From Micrococcales bacterium 72-143 (GTDB taxonomy: Bacteria > Actinomycetota > Actinomycetes > Actinomycetales > Microbacteriaceae): 64,000 nt of DNA. Below are positions 50,949 to 64,000 of the stretch, one piece after another (position 1 is the stretch's first letter; every line of letters starts with the position of its first letter). Location: contig MKVM01000001.1 in the NCBI GenBank assembly GCA_001898835.1, forward strand, positions 186,001 to 250,000, written 5' to 3'. A program made the position numbers and the translations under genes. The notes beneath the pieces are model-generated. The model ran no database searches and was not told the DNA's origin. It was given only the letters and a program-made list of their open reading frames with translations.

Positions 50949-52406
50949 TCAGTCGGCGTGGTCGCCCGACTCCCAGACCGGCGTCACCTTGTTGATGGCG
51001 TCGCCGACGACGTGCACGCGCAGGTCGTTGGTGGAGCCGGGGATGCCGGGAGGGGAACCGGAGATCACGACGACCTTGTCGCCGATCGAGGCGACCCCGT
51101 TCTCGAGGAGGGCCTCGTCGACCTGCTTGTACATGGCATCCGTGTGCTTGACGCGGTCGACGATGTAGGACTCGATGCCCCAGGTGAGGTTCATCCGGCG
51201 ACGGATCGACTCCTCCGGGGTGAAGGCTTTCATCGGGATGCGGAAGCGGAGCCGCGACATGCGGCGCGCGGAGTCGCCGGACTCGGTGAAGACGCACAGG
51301 TACTTCGCGTCGACGAAGTCGGCGACCTCCGCGGCGGCGAGCGTGATGGCGCCGCCCTGCGTGCGGGGCTTGGTACCGAGCGGCGCGATGCGCTCGAGGC
51401 CGTGCTCCTCGGTGGACTCGATGATACGGGCCATGGTCTGCACGGTGATGACAGGGTACTCGCCGACGCTCGTCTCGCCGGAGAGCATCACGGCGTCCGC
51501 CCCGTCGAGCACGGCGTTGGCGACGTCGGAGGCCTCCGCGCGCGTCGGGACGGGCGAATGCGTCATCGACTCGAGCATCTGGGTGGCCACGATGACGGGC
51601 TTCGCGGCCCGGCGGCACAGCTCGACCGCGCGCTTCTGCACGACCGGGACCGCCTCGAGGGGCAGCTCGACCGCGAGGTCGCCGCGGGCGACCATGATGC
51701 CGTCGAAGGCGTCGATGATCTCCTCGAGCGCGTCGACGGCCTGCGGCTTCTCGATCTTGGCGATGACGGGAACCTTGCGGCCCTCCTCCGCCATGATCTC
51801 GTGCACACGCGTGATGTCGCGCGCGTCGCGCACGAAGGAGAGCGCGATGTAGTCGGCGCCGAGACCGAGCCCCCAGCGGAGGTCGGCCTCGTCCTTCTCG
51901 GACAGCGCCGGCACGTTGACCGCGACGCCCGGAAGGTTGATGCCCTTGTTGTTGGACACCGGCCCCGCGACGACGACCTCGGTGCGCACCCTCACACCGT
52001 CGGTGTCGAGCACGCGCACCTTGACCTTGCCGTCGTCGATCAGCAGGAAGTCGCCGGCCTTCACGTCCTGCGGGAGGCCCTTGAAGGTGGTGCCCACGAG
52101 CTCCTTGGTGCCCGGCACGTCCTCCGTCGTGATGGTGAAGATGTCGCCAACGGCGAGGTCGTGGGGGCCGTCCGCGAACTTCGCGAGGCGGATCTTCGGT
52201 CCCTGCAGGTCGACGAGCACGGCCACCGGCTGTCCGGCGTCCTCCGCGGCCCGCCGCACGTTCGCGTAGACCTCCTCGTGCACCTCGTAGCTGCCGTGGC
52301 TCAGGTTCATGCGGGCGACGTTGACGCCCGCCTCGATGATGGCCCGCAGGTTCTCATAGCTCGACGTGGCGGGTCCCAGCGTCGCGACGATCTTGGCTCG
52401 TCTCAT
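50949..52406 (-). CDS. pyk: Pyruvate kinase
   Basis: A 485-aa enzyme with the N-terminal RRAKIVATLGPATSS, NLSHGSYEVH, the catalytic IAKIEKPQAVDALEE Lys/Glu segment and the MVARGDLAVE metal motif. It makes pyruvate and ATP from PEP. ATG 52406 is preceded by AAGGA 3-4 bases upstream. It lies downstream of gltBD on the same strand, after a 52-base gap with a GCTCGG palindrome, and is followed by a strong terminator. Confidence 0.96.
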   Translation of the reverse strand: MRRAKIVATLGPATSSYENLRAIIEAGVNVARMNLSHGSYEVHEEVYANVRRAAEDAGQPVAVLVDLQGPKIRLAKFADGPHDLAVGDIFTITTEDVPGTKELVGTTFKGLPQDVKAGDFLLIDDGKVKVRVLDTDGVRVRTEVVVAGPVSNNKGINLPGVAVNVPALSEKDEADLRWGLGLGADYIALSFVRDARDITRVHEIMAEEGRKVPVIAKIEKPQAVDALEEIIDAFDGIMVARGDLAVELPLEAVPVVQKRAVELCRRAAKPVIVATQMLESMTHSPVPTRAEASDVANAVLDGADAVMLSGETSVGEYPVITVQTMARIIESTEEHGLERIAPLGTKPRTQGGAITLAAAEVADFVDAKYLCVFTESGDSARRMSRLRFRIPMKAFTPEESIRRRMNLTWGIESYIVDRVKHTDAMYKQVDEALLENGVASIGDKVVVISGSPPGIPGSTNDLRVHVVGDAINKVTPVWESGDHAD

Positions 52407-52439
52407 TGTTCCTTCAGTCTGATTCGGGTGGTGTGGATG

Positions 52440-52452
52440 GCTCGGTCCGAGC
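52440..52452. promoter_or_regulatory. 13-bp palindrome upstream of pyk
   Basis: GCTCGG-t-CCGAGC is a perfect palindrome with one central base, 34 bases before the pyk ATG and 6 bases after the gltD stop. The single-base centre is too tight for a hairpin loop unless pairs open, so an operator is possible. No regulator is assigned. Confidence 0.3.
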
Positions 52453-52458
52453 GGATGC

Positions 52459-53916
52459 TCAGAGCCCGAAGCCGCGGTCGGTGGGGCGCACAGGCGCCGG
52501 AAGCTCGGTGTCGCCCTCAAGGTAGCGGTCCACCGCGGCGGCCGCGGCGCGACCCTCGGCGATGGCCCAGACGATGAGCGACTGGCCGCGACCGGCGTCG
52601 CCGGCCACGAAGACGCCGGGCTCGCTCGTGGCGTACTCGCCGTCGCGCGCGACGTTGCCGCGCCCGTCGAACGGCACCCGGAGCTGCTCGTCGAGCCGCT
52701 CCTGCTCGGGGCCGGTGAAGCCCATCGCGATGAGCACGAGGTCGGCGGGGATCTCGCGCTCGGTGCCCGACTTCGGCACGCGCCGGCCGTCGACGTACTC
52801 GGTCTCGGCGATCCGCAGCGCGCGCACCTCGCCCGCCTCGTTGCCGAGGAACTCGACGGTGGAGGCGAGGAACATCCGCTCGCCGCCCTCCTCGTGCGCC
52901 GACGAGATCTCGAACAGGGTCGGATCCATCGGCCACGGCTGGTGGTCGGGACGCTCCGCGGGCGGCTGGTAGCCGATCGCGAGGTTGGTGACGCTCAGCG
53001 CGCCCTGGCGGTGCGCCGTTCCGATGCAGTCGGCACCGGTGTCGCCGCCGCCGATGACGACGACGTGCTTGCCGTGCGCCGTCAGCTGCTCGGCCACCCG
53101 GTCGCCCGCGACGACCTTGTTCTGCTGGACGAGGTAGTCCATGGCGAAGTGCACGCCGAGGAGGTCGCGGCCCGGGATCGGGAGGTCGCGCGGAACCGTC
53201 GCACCGGTCGCGATGACGACGGCGTCGTAGCGCTCCCTGAGCTCGGCCCACGAGATGTCGACGCCGATCTCGACACCCGCGCGGAAGCGGGTGCCCTCGG
53301 CCTGCATCTGGGCGAGACGCTGCTCGACCTGACGCTTCTCCATCTTGAAGTCCGGGATGCCGTAGCGCAGCAGACCGCCGATGCGGTCGTCGCGCTCGTA
53401 CACGGCGACCGTGTGGCCGGCGCGCGTGAGCTGCTGGGCGGCCGCGAGGCCGGCCGGCCCAGAGCCGACCACGGCGACCGTCTTGCCGGTGAGGCGCTCC
53501 GGCGGGTGCGGCTGCACCCATCCGTTCTGGAACGCCTGGTCGATGATCGACACCTCGACCTGCTTGATGGTCACGGGCGGCTGGTTGATGCCCAGCACGC
53601 ACGCCGACTCGCAGGGCGCGGGGCATAGCCGCCCCGTGAACTCCGGGAAGTTGTTGGTCGCGTGCAGACGTTCGATCGCCTGCCGGCCCTCCCCGCGCCA
53701 GGTGAGGTCGTTCCACTCGGGGATGAGGTTGCCGAGCGGGCAGCCCTGGTGGCAGAACGGCACACCGCAGTCCATGCAGCGGCCCGCCTGGCGGCGCAGC
53801 TGCGTGCGGTCCTGGTCCTCGTAGACCTCTCTCCAGTCCATGATGCGCACCGCGACGGGGCGGCGCGCCGGGAGCTCCCGCTCCTGGACCTTCAGGAATC
53901 CCTTGGGGTCAGCCAT
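52459..53916 (-). CDS. gltD: Glutamate synthase small subunit
   Basis: A 485-aa NADPH/FAD subunit. N-terminal cysteines 47/50/55/59 (CMDCGVPFCHQGC) and a second set in RLCPAPCESAC bind Fe-S clusters. Two dinucleotide folds follow: GSGPAGLAAAQQL (FAD) and IGGGDTGADCIG (NADPH). It passes electrons to GltB for glutamate synthesis. ATG lies 2 bases after the gltB stop. Confidence 0.96.
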   Translation of the reverse strand: MADPKGFLKVQERELPARRPVAVRIMDWREVYEDQDRTQLRRQAGRCMDCGVPFCHQGCPLGNLIPEWNDLTWRGEGRQAIERLHATNNFPEFTGRLCPAPCESACVLGINQPPVTIKQVEVSIIDQAFQNGWVQPHPPERLTGKTVAVVGSGPAGLAAAQQLTRAGHTVAVYERDDRIGGLLRYGIPDFKMEKRQVEQRLAQMQAEGTRFRAGVEIGVDISWAELRERYDAVVIATGATVPRDLPIPGRDLLGVHFAMDYLVQQNKVVAGDRVAEQLTAHGKHVVVIGGGDTGADCIGTAHRQGALSVTNLAIGYQPPAERPDHQPWPMDPTLFEISSAHEEGGERMFLASTVEFLGNEAGEVRALRIAETEYVDGRRVPKSGTEREIPADLVLIAMGFTGPEQERLDEQLRVPFDGRGNVARDGEYATSEPGVFVAGDAGRGQSLIVWAIAEGRAAAAAVDRYLEGDTELPAPVRPTDRGFGL

Positions 53917-53918
53917 GG

Positions 53919-58526
<4,608 letters not shown>

Positions 58527-58636
58527 GGCGACCGTCCTCACGATTTTGCGGGAAGTGGGACGTCGATGGCCCAACTGATGAGAGGGAGTACCGGAACCGT
58601 GGGAACGGGCCGGTTCGTCAGCGAGGTGTGCAGAAC

Positions 58637-59725
58637 TCAGCTTGATCGGGTGGGACCGCTTGTGGCGGCAGCTTCGGTGAGCTCCGCGGCGCCATCGCCC
58701 GGCTCGTCATCATCCGAATCCGAATAGGTGTCCTCGGAGTCTACCGCAGCCGCGGGCAGCGGTCGTCGACCGGGCTGATAGACGTCCGGCTCGACGCCCA
58801 GGTGACGGCGGCTCTGGACGACGAGGATGATGAGACCCACGACGATCGCCGCGAGGGCGGTCCACACGTTGGAGCGGATGCCGAGGAAGGTGTCGCTCGG
58901 GTCGAGGCGGATCGACTCGAACCAGCTGCGGCCGATGCCGTACCAGATGAGGTAGAGGCCGAGCACCTTGCCCCACTGCCAGAAGTCCTTGCGGACCAGC
59001 ACCGGCAGCGTCTTGCCGACGACGCGAGTGATCTTCTCGGTCAGCAGGATGATGAGCACGAATCCGGCGAGGTTCCACAGGATCTCGTAGAGGAAGGTCG
59101 GGTGGAAGAGCACATCGGCGGGGATGCCGTCGGGGATCGCCGCGTTCGGACGGTCGATCTCGAGGCCCCACGGGAGGTCGGTGGGGAGGCCGAAGAGCTC
59201 CTGGTTGAACCAGTTGCCGAGGCGGCCGAAGGCCTGCGCGACGAGGAGCCCCGGTGCGATCGCGTCGGCGACGCTCCAGAACCGCAGCCCCGTCAGCCGG
59301 CAGCCGATGGCGACGCCCACCGCGCCGCCGATGAGCGCGCCGAAGATGGCGCCGCCGCCCTCCCAGATCGCCCAGATGCTTCCGGGGCGGAACGGGTTCC
59401 ACGGGTTGTCGTGGCCCGGGCCGAAGTAGTCGCCGAGGTGGGTGGCGACGTGGTACAGCCGTGCGCAGATGATGCCGATCACGACGGCCCAGATGCCGAC
59501 GTCGACGATGATCCACGGCTCCGCGCCACGGCGGGTGAGGCGGCGGTTGGCGATCAGCACCGCGGCGAAGATGCCGACGATGATGACGAGAGCGTAGGTC
59601 GTGATGCGGATGGCCCAGTCCTCGGGGACGAACGGCAGGATGCCGTGCAGCCACTCGCCGAACGGGATGTGGAGCTGCTTCCACTCCGGCGGAGGGCTCG
59701 GGATGCTGAAAGGGGCTGCGATCAC
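58637..59725 (-). CDS. lgt: Prolipoprotein diacylglyceryl transferase
   Basis: A 362-aa membrane enzyme of about seven helices. The Lgt signature region [13 protein letters not shown] is present, with [11 protein letters not shown] and catalytic-region [14 protein letters not shown]. It transfers diacylglycerol to prolipoprotein cysteines. The C-terminal acidic tail (about 310-362) is variable. GTG 59725 is 7 bases after a TAGACT -10 that begins with the trpA stop codon. Confidence 0.94.
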   Translation of the reverse strand: MIAAPFSIPSPPPEWKQLHIPFGEWLHGILPFVPEDWAIRITTYALVIIVGIFAAVLIANRRLTRRGAEPWIIVDVGIWAVVIGIICARLYHVATHLGDYFGPGHDNPWNPFRPGSIWAIWEGGGAIFGALIGGAVGVAIGCRLTGLRFWSVADAIAPGLLVAQAFGRLGNWFNQELFGLPTDLPWGLEIDRPNAAIPDGIPADVLFHPTFLYEILWNLAGFVLIILLTEKITRVVGKTLPVLVRKDFWQWGKVLGLYLIWYGIGRSWFESIRLDPSDTFLGIRSNVWTALAAIVVGLIILVVQSRRHLGVEPDVYQPGRRPLPAAAVDSEDTYSDSDDDEPGDGAAELTEAAATSGPTRSS

Positions 59726-59732
59726 GTTCGCG

Positions 59733-59738
59733 AGTCTA
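59733..59738 (-). promoter_or_regulatory. -10 of lgt overlapping the trpA stop codon
   Basis: TAGACT (minus, 59738-59733) ends 7 bases before the lgt GTG. Its TAG is the trpA stop. This makes lgt separable from the trp operon and probably leaderless. Confidence 0.6.
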
Positions 59739-60509
59739 CTTTCCGTGAGAGAGGGCGGATGCCAGTCGGGCGACGCCCGCGACGCCGCCGTCCGCGAGGG
59801 CGGTGACGAGCGCCGAGCCGACGATGGCGCCGTCGGCGTAGCCGAGCACCTCGGCGACCTGCTCGGGCGTCGAGATGCCGACGCCGACGCACGCGGAGAT
59901 CGTGTCGGTGCCGGTCGCACCGGCCTCCCGCAGCCGAGCCACGAGTGCGCGTGCCTTCGCATCCAGGTCGGCACGGGCACCGGTGATGCCCATCGTGGAC
60001 ACCGCGTACACGAAGCCCCGGCTCGCGGCCACGGTCTCGGCGAGCCGCGCATCCGTCGACGACGGCGCGGCGAGGAAGACGCGGTCGAGTCCCGTGCGGT
60101 CGCTCTCGGCGATCCAGTCGTCGGCCGAGTCGGGCGTGATGTCGGGCGTGATGAGCCCCGCTCCCCCGGCATCGCGCAGCGCATCGGCGAAGCGGGCCAC
60201 CCCGTACTGCACGACCGGGTTCCAGTAGGTCATGACGAGGACGGGCGCGTCGACGCGGCTGCGCACCGCCTCGACGGCCCGGAACACGTCGCGCACCCGG
60301 AAGCCCGCCTCGATGGCCTGCTGGGTGGCCTTCTGGATGGCGAGGCCGTCCATGACCGGGTCGGTGTAGGGCAGGCCCAGCTCGAGGGCGTCCACCCCGT
60401 TGTCGACGAGCGCGACCGCGGCGTCGATGCTCGTCTCGAGGTCGGGGAAGCCGATCGGCAGATAGCCGATGAGCGCGCCCGAGCCGAGCGCGTCGGCGAC
60501 GCCGCTCAC
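59736..60509 (-). CDS. trpA: Tryptophan synthase alpha chain
   Basis: A 257-aa TIM barrel. The catalytic Glu and Asp regions are [15 protein letters not shown] and the loop [21 protein letters not shown]-like [10 protein letters not shown] follows. It cleaves indole-glycerol phosphate and channels indole to TrpB. GTG overlaps the trpB stop (GTGA). Confidence 0.96.
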   Translation of the reverse strand: MSGVADALGSGALIGYLPIGFPDLETSIDAAVALVDNGVDALELGLPYTDPVMDGLAIQKATQQAIEAGFRVRDVFRAVEAVRSRVDAPVLVMTYWNPVVQYGVARFADALRDAGGAGLITPDITPDSADDWIAESDRTGLDRVFLAAPSSTDARLAETVAASRGFVYAVSTMGITGARADLDAKARALVARLREAGATGTDTISACVGVGISTPEQVAEVLGYADGAIVGSALVTALADGGVAGVARLASALSHGK

Positions 60510-61735
60510 GACTGCACCGCGCCGTCGTCGAAGAGGTCGAACCAGCGACCCGCGGTCGCCACGTCCTTGTCGCCGCGCCCCGACAGATTGACGAGGATGA
60601 CGCCTTCGGGTCCCAGCTCGCGCCCGATGCGCAGCGCGCCCGCCAGCGCGTGGGCCGACTCGATGGCGGGGATGATGCCCTCCGTGCGGCTCAGCAGCCG
60701 GAGCGCCTCCATGGCCTCCGCGTCGGTCGCCGGGAGGTAGCTGGCCCGCCCGATGTCGGCGAGGAACGCGTGCTCGGGGCCGACGCCCGGGTAGTCGAGA
60801 CCCGCGGAGATCGAGTGCGACTCGATGGTCTGCCCGTCCTCGTCCTGGAGCAGGTAGCTGCGCGCCCCGTGCAGGATGCCCGGTCGGCCGCGCTCGATCG
60901 ACGCGGCGTGCTTCTCGGTGTCGACGCCGTCGCCCGCCGCCTCGATCCCGTAGAGGGCGACGCCCGCGTCGTCGAGGAAGGCGTCGAAGATGCCGATCGC
61001 GTTCGAACCGCCGCCGACGCACGCTACAACGGCATCCGGCAGCCGCCCGAGGTGGGTCAGCAGCTGCTCACGGGCCTCCTCCCCGATGACCGACTGGAAG
61101 TCGCGAACCATCGCGGGGAACGGATGCGGACCCGCCGCCGTGCCGAAGATGTAGTTGGTCGTCTCGACGCTCGTGACCCACTCACGGTACGCCTCGTTGA
61201 TGGCGTCCTTGAGGGTGCGGGAGCCCGTCGTGACCGAGATGACCTCGGCGCCGAGCAGCCGCATCCGGGCGACGTTCAGCGCCTGGCGCTGCGTGTCGAC
61301 CTCGCCCATGTAGATCGTGCAGTCGAGGCCGAAGAGCGCCGCGGCCGTCGCGGTCGCGACGCCGTGCTGGCCGGCGCCCGTTTCGGCGATCACGCGCGTC
61401 TTGCCGATGCGCCGCGTGAGCAGCGCCTGGCCTAGCACGTTGTTGATCTTGTGGGAGCCGGTGTGGTTGAGGTCCTCGCGCTTGAGGAAGATGCGGGCCC
61501 CGCCCGCGTGGTCGGCGAAGCGCGGCACCTCGGTGACGATCGACGGCCGGCCCGTGTAGCTGCGGTGCAGCTCCGCGAGCTCGGCCTGGAAGTCGGGGTC
61601 GGCCTTCGCCTGCTCGTATGCGGCGGCGAGCTCGTCGATGGCGGCGATGAGCGACTCGGGCATGAAGCGCCCGCCGTAGTCGCCGAAGAAGGGGCCGGGG
61701 AGGCCGCGCAGGCTCTCCCGGATGCTCGCGCTCAT
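60506..61735 (-). CDS. trpB: Tryptophan synthase beta chain
   Basis: A 409-aa PLP enzyme. The PLP lysine is Lys96 in HTGSHKIN (91-98), and the phosphate loop GGGSNAIG is present. It condenses indole and serine to tryptophan. Start overlaps the trpC stop (ATGA), and the stop overlaps trpA. Confidence 0.97.
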   Translation of the reverse strand: MSASIRESLRGLPGPFFGDYGGRFMPESLIAAIDELAAAYEQAKADPDFQAELAELHRSYTGRPSIVTEVPRFADHAGGARIFLKREDLNHTGSHKINNVLGQALLTRRIGKTRVIAETGAGQHGVATATAAALFGLDCTIYMGEVDTQRQALNVARMRLLGAEVISVTTGSRTLKDAINEAYREWVTSVETTNYIFGTAAGPHPFPAMVRDFQSVIGEEAREQLLTHLGRLPDAVVACVGGGSNAIGIFDAFLDDAGVALYGIEAAGDGVDTEKHAASIERGRPGILHGARSYLLQDEDGQTIESHSISAGLDYPGVGPEHAFLADIGRASYLPATDAEAMEALRLLSRTEGIIPAIESAHALAGALRIGRELGPEGVILVNLSGRGDKDVATAGRWFDLFDDGAVQS

Positions 61736-62508
61736 CCCGCCGCCAGGAAGGACTCGAGCGTCGTCACGGGATCGTCGCCCGTGACGAGCGCCTCGCCGAT
61801 GAGCACGACATCGGCACCGGCCTCGCGGTAGTGCGCGACGTCGGCGGGCGAGCTCACGGCCGACTCGGCGACGCGGATGACGCCCGCAGGGATGGAGTCG
61901 GCGAGCGAGCCGAAGAGATCGCGGTCGAGCTGGAAGCTCGAGAGGTTGCGCGCGTTGACGCCGACGAGCTGCGCGCCGATCTCGAGTGCGCGATCCACCT
62001 CCGCCGCGCTGTGCGTCTCGACGAGCGCCGTCATGCCGAGCTGCCCGATGAGCCCGTAGAGCTCGGCGAGCACGGGCTGCTCGAGCGCCGCGACGATCAG
62101 CAGCACGAGGTCGGCGCCCGCGGCCCGTGCCTCGAACACCTGGTACGGCTCGGCGATGAAGTCCTTGCGCAGCACCGGGATCTCGACGGCCGCGCGCACC
62201 TCGCGCAGGTCGTCGAGCGATCCGCCGAAGCGGCGTTGCTCGGTGAGCACGCTGATGGCGCTCGCTCCCCCGGTCTGGTACGACACGGCGAGTGCCGCGG
62301 GGTCGCGGATCTCGGCGAGAGCGCCGCGAGAGGGGCTCGCGCGCTTCACCTCGGCGATGATCTTGACGCGATCCGAGGGGGCGAGGGCCGCGAGGGCGTC
62401 GCGCGGCGCGGGTGCGGCCAGCGCATCCGCCTCCACCTCGGCGAGACTGCGCGCAGCGCGACGGTCCGAGGCGTCTTCGAGCGCCCCGGCGACGAGATCG
62501 GCGAGCAC
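61732..62508 (-). CDS. trpC: Indole-3-glycerol phosphate synthase
   Basis: A 258-aa TIM barrel with [13 protein letters not shown] (catalytic Lys) and VLRKDFI near the middle, plus GVNARNL. It forms indole-glycerol phosphate. GTG start is one base after the stop of the HGxxPAAW gene; the stop overlaps trpB. No trpD or trpF is in this cluster. Confidence 0.96.
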   Translation of the reverse strand: MLADLVAGALEDASDRRAARSLAEVEADALAAPAPRDALAALAPSDRVKIIAEVKRASPSRGALAEIRDPAALAVSYQTGGASAISVLTEQRRFGGSLDDLREVRAAVEIPVLRKDFIAEPYQVFEARAAGADLVLLIVAALEQPVLAELYGLIGQLGMTALVETHSAAEVDRALEIGAQLVGVNARNLSSFQLDRDLFGSLADSIPAGVIRVAESAVSSPADVAHYREAGADVVLIGEALVTGDDPVTTLESFLAAG

Positions 62509-62509
62509 T

Positions 62510-62740
62510 CTAGTCGTGCGCCTTCGCCAGGTACTTGGGGCCCTTGACCCCGTAGCCGAGCTTCGAGAGGACGACACCGACGACGAGGCCCACGACGAGC
62601 AGGCCGGCCGAGGCCCAGACGAGCGCCGGCATGTCGAGCCAGAAGAACACCGTGCCGGCGGCGAACGCGACGAGCATGATGGTCACCGCGATCCACGCGG
62701 CGGGCGAGTTGCCGTGTCCGGGATCGTGCGTGTCGCTCAC
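62510..62740 (-). CDS. HGxxPAAW family small membrane protein
   Basis: A 76-aa protein with the motif HGNSPAAW (9-16) and two transmembrane helices (about 15-35 and 39-60). The family occurs in actinobacterial trp operons and has no known function. GTG start with AAGGAG 6 bases upstream. Expression may also start at a TAGACT -10 that overlaps the previous gene's stop. Confidence 0.88.
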   Translation of the reverse strand: MSDTHDPGHGNSPAAWIAVTIMLVAFAAGTVFFWLDMPALVWASAGLLVVGLVVGVVLSKLGYGVKGPKYLAKAHD

Positions 62741-62772
62741 AGGGGACTCCTTCTCCAGTGTTCTCCGTGCGT

Positions 62773-62820
62773 GCGGGCACCGGGCCCGCGAGATGCCCGT
62801 GACCGGGCGACGTCAGTCTA
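62773..62820 (-). promoter_or_regulatory. Candidate internal trp promoter and leader hairpin
   Basis: TAGACT (minus, 62820-62815) begins with the TAG stop of the upstream membrane gene. A perfect GCGGGC/GCCCGC hairpin (62773-62789) lies in the leader before the HGxxPAAW gene. It could allow separate control of trpCBA. Confidence 0.4.
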
Positions 62821-63417
62821 GCGGGAGGGCGCGGTGGGGTCGTCGCCGTCGCTCAGCGCGTCCCACTCGGCGATGGGATCGGATGCGGCGGGGCCGACCG
62901 CCTCGATCCGGGTGCGGCTGTAGCGCCGTCCGGATGCCGGCCAGCGTCGGGCGGTCAGCGCCACGGACAGCCCGGCGACGACCACGAGGACGCCGACGGC
63001 GATCGCGACCGCGGGCCACGCGGACACGCGGACGCTCGCCACGAGCTCCGCGACCGACTCGGACCCGCCGACGCCCGTGACCTCCGTGACCGCGGATGCG
63101 GACGCCGCGACGGGGGCGCCGAGCGCGACGGCGGTGACCGCCACGACGCAGCCGCCCAGGAGCGCCTCGAGCACCCCGAAGACGGTGCGCAGCGCGGGCC
63201 CCGCGAGGGCGAGGGCGGCGACGATCGCGAGAAGGGCGAGGGCGAGCGGCGGGAGCGCCGCCGCGGCCACGTCGCCGCGCACCTCGAGGGGCACGGGATC
63301 GCCGCTCGACGCGGTCAGCTCGAGGGTGAACCACGGCTGCGACCACGCGAGGAACACGAGCGCGGCGAGGAGCGCCGTCGCCGCGAGCAGCATCCCGCGC
63401 AGTCGCGATGGCGTCAC
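62818..63417 (-). CDS. Trp operon-associated membrane protein (TIGR02234)
   Basis: A 199-aa protein with about four helices (about 10-28, 50-70, 80-105, 130-155) and a basic C-terminal tail. SQPWF and the location between trpE and trpC match TIGR02234, a family tied to actinobacterial tryptophan operons. It may assist transport or signalling of tryptophan; function is unproven. GTG overlaps the trpE stop (GTGA). Confidence 0.85.
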   Translation of the reverse strand: MTPSRLRGMLLAATALLAALVFLAWSQPWFTLELTASSGDPVPLEVRGDVAAAALPPLALALLAIVAALALAGPALRTVFGVLEALLGGCVVAVTAVALGAPVAASASAVTEVTGVGGSESVAELVASVRVSAWPAVAIAVGVLVVVAGLSVALTARRWPASGRRYSRTRIEAVGPAASDPIAEWDALSDGDDPTAPSR

Positions 63418-64000
63418 GAGTCGCCGATCCGGCGCATCGCGTTCGCGACGGCGACGGCCCGCAACGGCGCCGCGGCCTTGTTGACCGCCTCCCGGTGCTC
63501 GGACGCGGGGTCCGAGTCGGCCACGAGGCCCGCGCCCGCCTGAACGTACGCGGTGTCGCCGATGAGGGTGGCGGTGCGGATGGCGATCGCGAGATCGGCG
63601 TCGCCCGCGAGATCGAAGTAGCCGACCACGCCCCCGTACAGGCCGCGCTGGGCGAGTTCCAGCTCGTCGATGATCTCGAGCGCGCGCGGCTTCGGCGCGC
63701 CCGAGAGCGTGCCCGCGGGGAAGGTGGCGCGGAACACGTCGACGGCGTTCGCCTCGGGGCGCAGGTCGCCTTCGACGCTCGACACGAGGTGCATGATGTG
63801 GCTGAACCGCTCGACCTGCATGAACTCGGTGACCTCGACGGTGCCGGCCCGGCAGACCTTGGAGAGGTCGTTGCGGGCGAGGTCGACGAGCATGAGGTGC
63901 TCCGCCTGCTCCTTGGGGTCGGCGAGCAGCTCGTCCGCGAGCTCAAGGTCGCGCTCGGGCGTCTCCCCGCGCGGTCGGGAGCCTGCGATCGGATGCGTGA
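63414..64000 (-). CDS. trpE: Anthranilate synthase component I (3' part, partial)
   Basis: The C-terminal 194 or so residues are inside the window; the 5' part lies beyond base 64000. Visible motifs are [13 protein letters not shown] (chorismate-binding signature), [32 protein letters not shown] and the terminal segment [15 protein letters not shown]. It makes anthranilate from chorismate. It is the first trp gene seen here; any leader/attenuator would be outside the window. Confidence 0.95.
   Translation of the reverse strand, partial: THPIAGSRPRGETPERDLELADELLADPKEQAEHLMLVDLARNDLSKVCRAGTVEVTEFMQVERFSHIMHLVSSVEGDLRPEANAVDVFRATFPAGTLSGAPKPRALEIIDELELAQRGLYGGVVGYFDLAGDADLAIAIRTATLIGDTAYVQAGAGLVADSDPASEHREAVNKAAAPLRAVAVANAMRRIGDS

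Noticed and set aside
58527-58636. Riboswitch or attenuator in the gltB leader
   Set aside because: Some GGAACC/GGTTC complementarity exists, but the stem is interrupted and matches no structure I recognise.
62507-62512. TAGAGT at the stop of the HGxxPAAW gene as a fifth stop/-10 overlap
   Set aside because: The hexamer overlaps the trpC start codon itself, so it cannot promote trpC from a normal distance. It is probably chance.

Overview
The window is about 70% G+C chromosomal DNA from a high-GC actinobacterium, most likely a member of the family Microbacteriaceae (Micrococcales). The evidence is WhiA, RbpA, a PdtaR-type ANTAR regulator, an actinobacterial biotin ECF transporter with a BioQ-like regulator, OpcA, a DUF222/HNH (13E12-type) gene, ctaA/ctaB next to the pentose-phosphate genes, and family-typical small proteins (DUF3099, HGxxPAAW). 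It is dense housekeeping DNA. No insertion sequence, prophage or CRISPR array was seen, and no gene-free stretch exceeds 300 bases; the longest gap, 15995-16240, is the divergent ctaB/tkt promoter region.

Layout. 1-64: 3' end of a secreted or carbohydrate-binding protein. 106-3202: lacI-type regulator and fabG (minus), then DUF3099, a small Cys/His protein and SURF1 (plus). 3219-5282: unknown 121-aa protein and an ABC-F ATPase. 5377-8304: biotin uptake operon bioY-bioM-bioN plus a CHY zinc-finger gene, divergent from bioQ, with two tandem palindromic operators. 8351-12392: SUF iron-sulfur assembly genes (sufB-sufD-Rieske-sufC, then sufT). 12587-13957: DUF222/HNH gene with a near-perfect LexA (SOS) box. 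14019-15994: heme A synthesis (ctaB-ctaA). 16241-24440: pentose-phosphate operon tkt-tal-pgi-zwf-opcA-pgl. 24457-24813: rbpA. 24847-28207: secG and gap-pgk-tpiA. 28303-32787: sodA, whiA, rapZ, uvrC. 32790-38488: uvrA, uvrB, coaE. 38605-39225: DUF4126. 39340-40800: rpsA. 40906-44230: DUF885 peptidase, DUF4166 and TIGR01777 SDR operon. 44297-48367: ptsH, polA, a hotdog thioesterase and pdtaR. 48428-48510: tRNA-Leu(CAA). 48514-50795: a membrane TPR protein and a TPR-AAA+ ATPase. 50949-58526: pyk and gltBD. 58637-64000: lgt and the trp operon (trpE - membrane protein - HGxxPAAW protein - trpC - trpB - trpA).

The order matches two blocks known from Mycobacterium tuberculosis joined end to end: uvrC-rapZ-whiA-gap-pgk-tpi-secG-pgl-opcA-zwf-tal-tkt-ctaB-ctaA-suf (about Rv1420-Rv1466) and trpE...lgt-pyk-pdtaR-polA-rpsA-coaE-uvrB-uvrA (about Rv1609-Rv1638). 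The genes support central carbon metabolism with NADPH supply, respiration (heme A, SURF1), Fe-S assembly, nucleotide excision repair, tryptophan and glutamate synthesis and biotin uptake.

Most operon junctions overlap by 1-4 bases (ATGA, GTGA or TGATG). Many solo or first genes have a TANNNT-like -10 hexamer exactly 6-7 bases before the start codon, which implies leaderless mRNAs. At four junctions the TAG stop of one gene is also the first half of the -10 hexamer of the next. The least conventional items are a probable leaderless ATC start on the DUF3099 gene, the SOS-controlled HNH gene, the CHY zinc-finger gene coupled to biotin uptake, and the coupled TPR-membrane/AAA+ pair beside tRNA-Leu.
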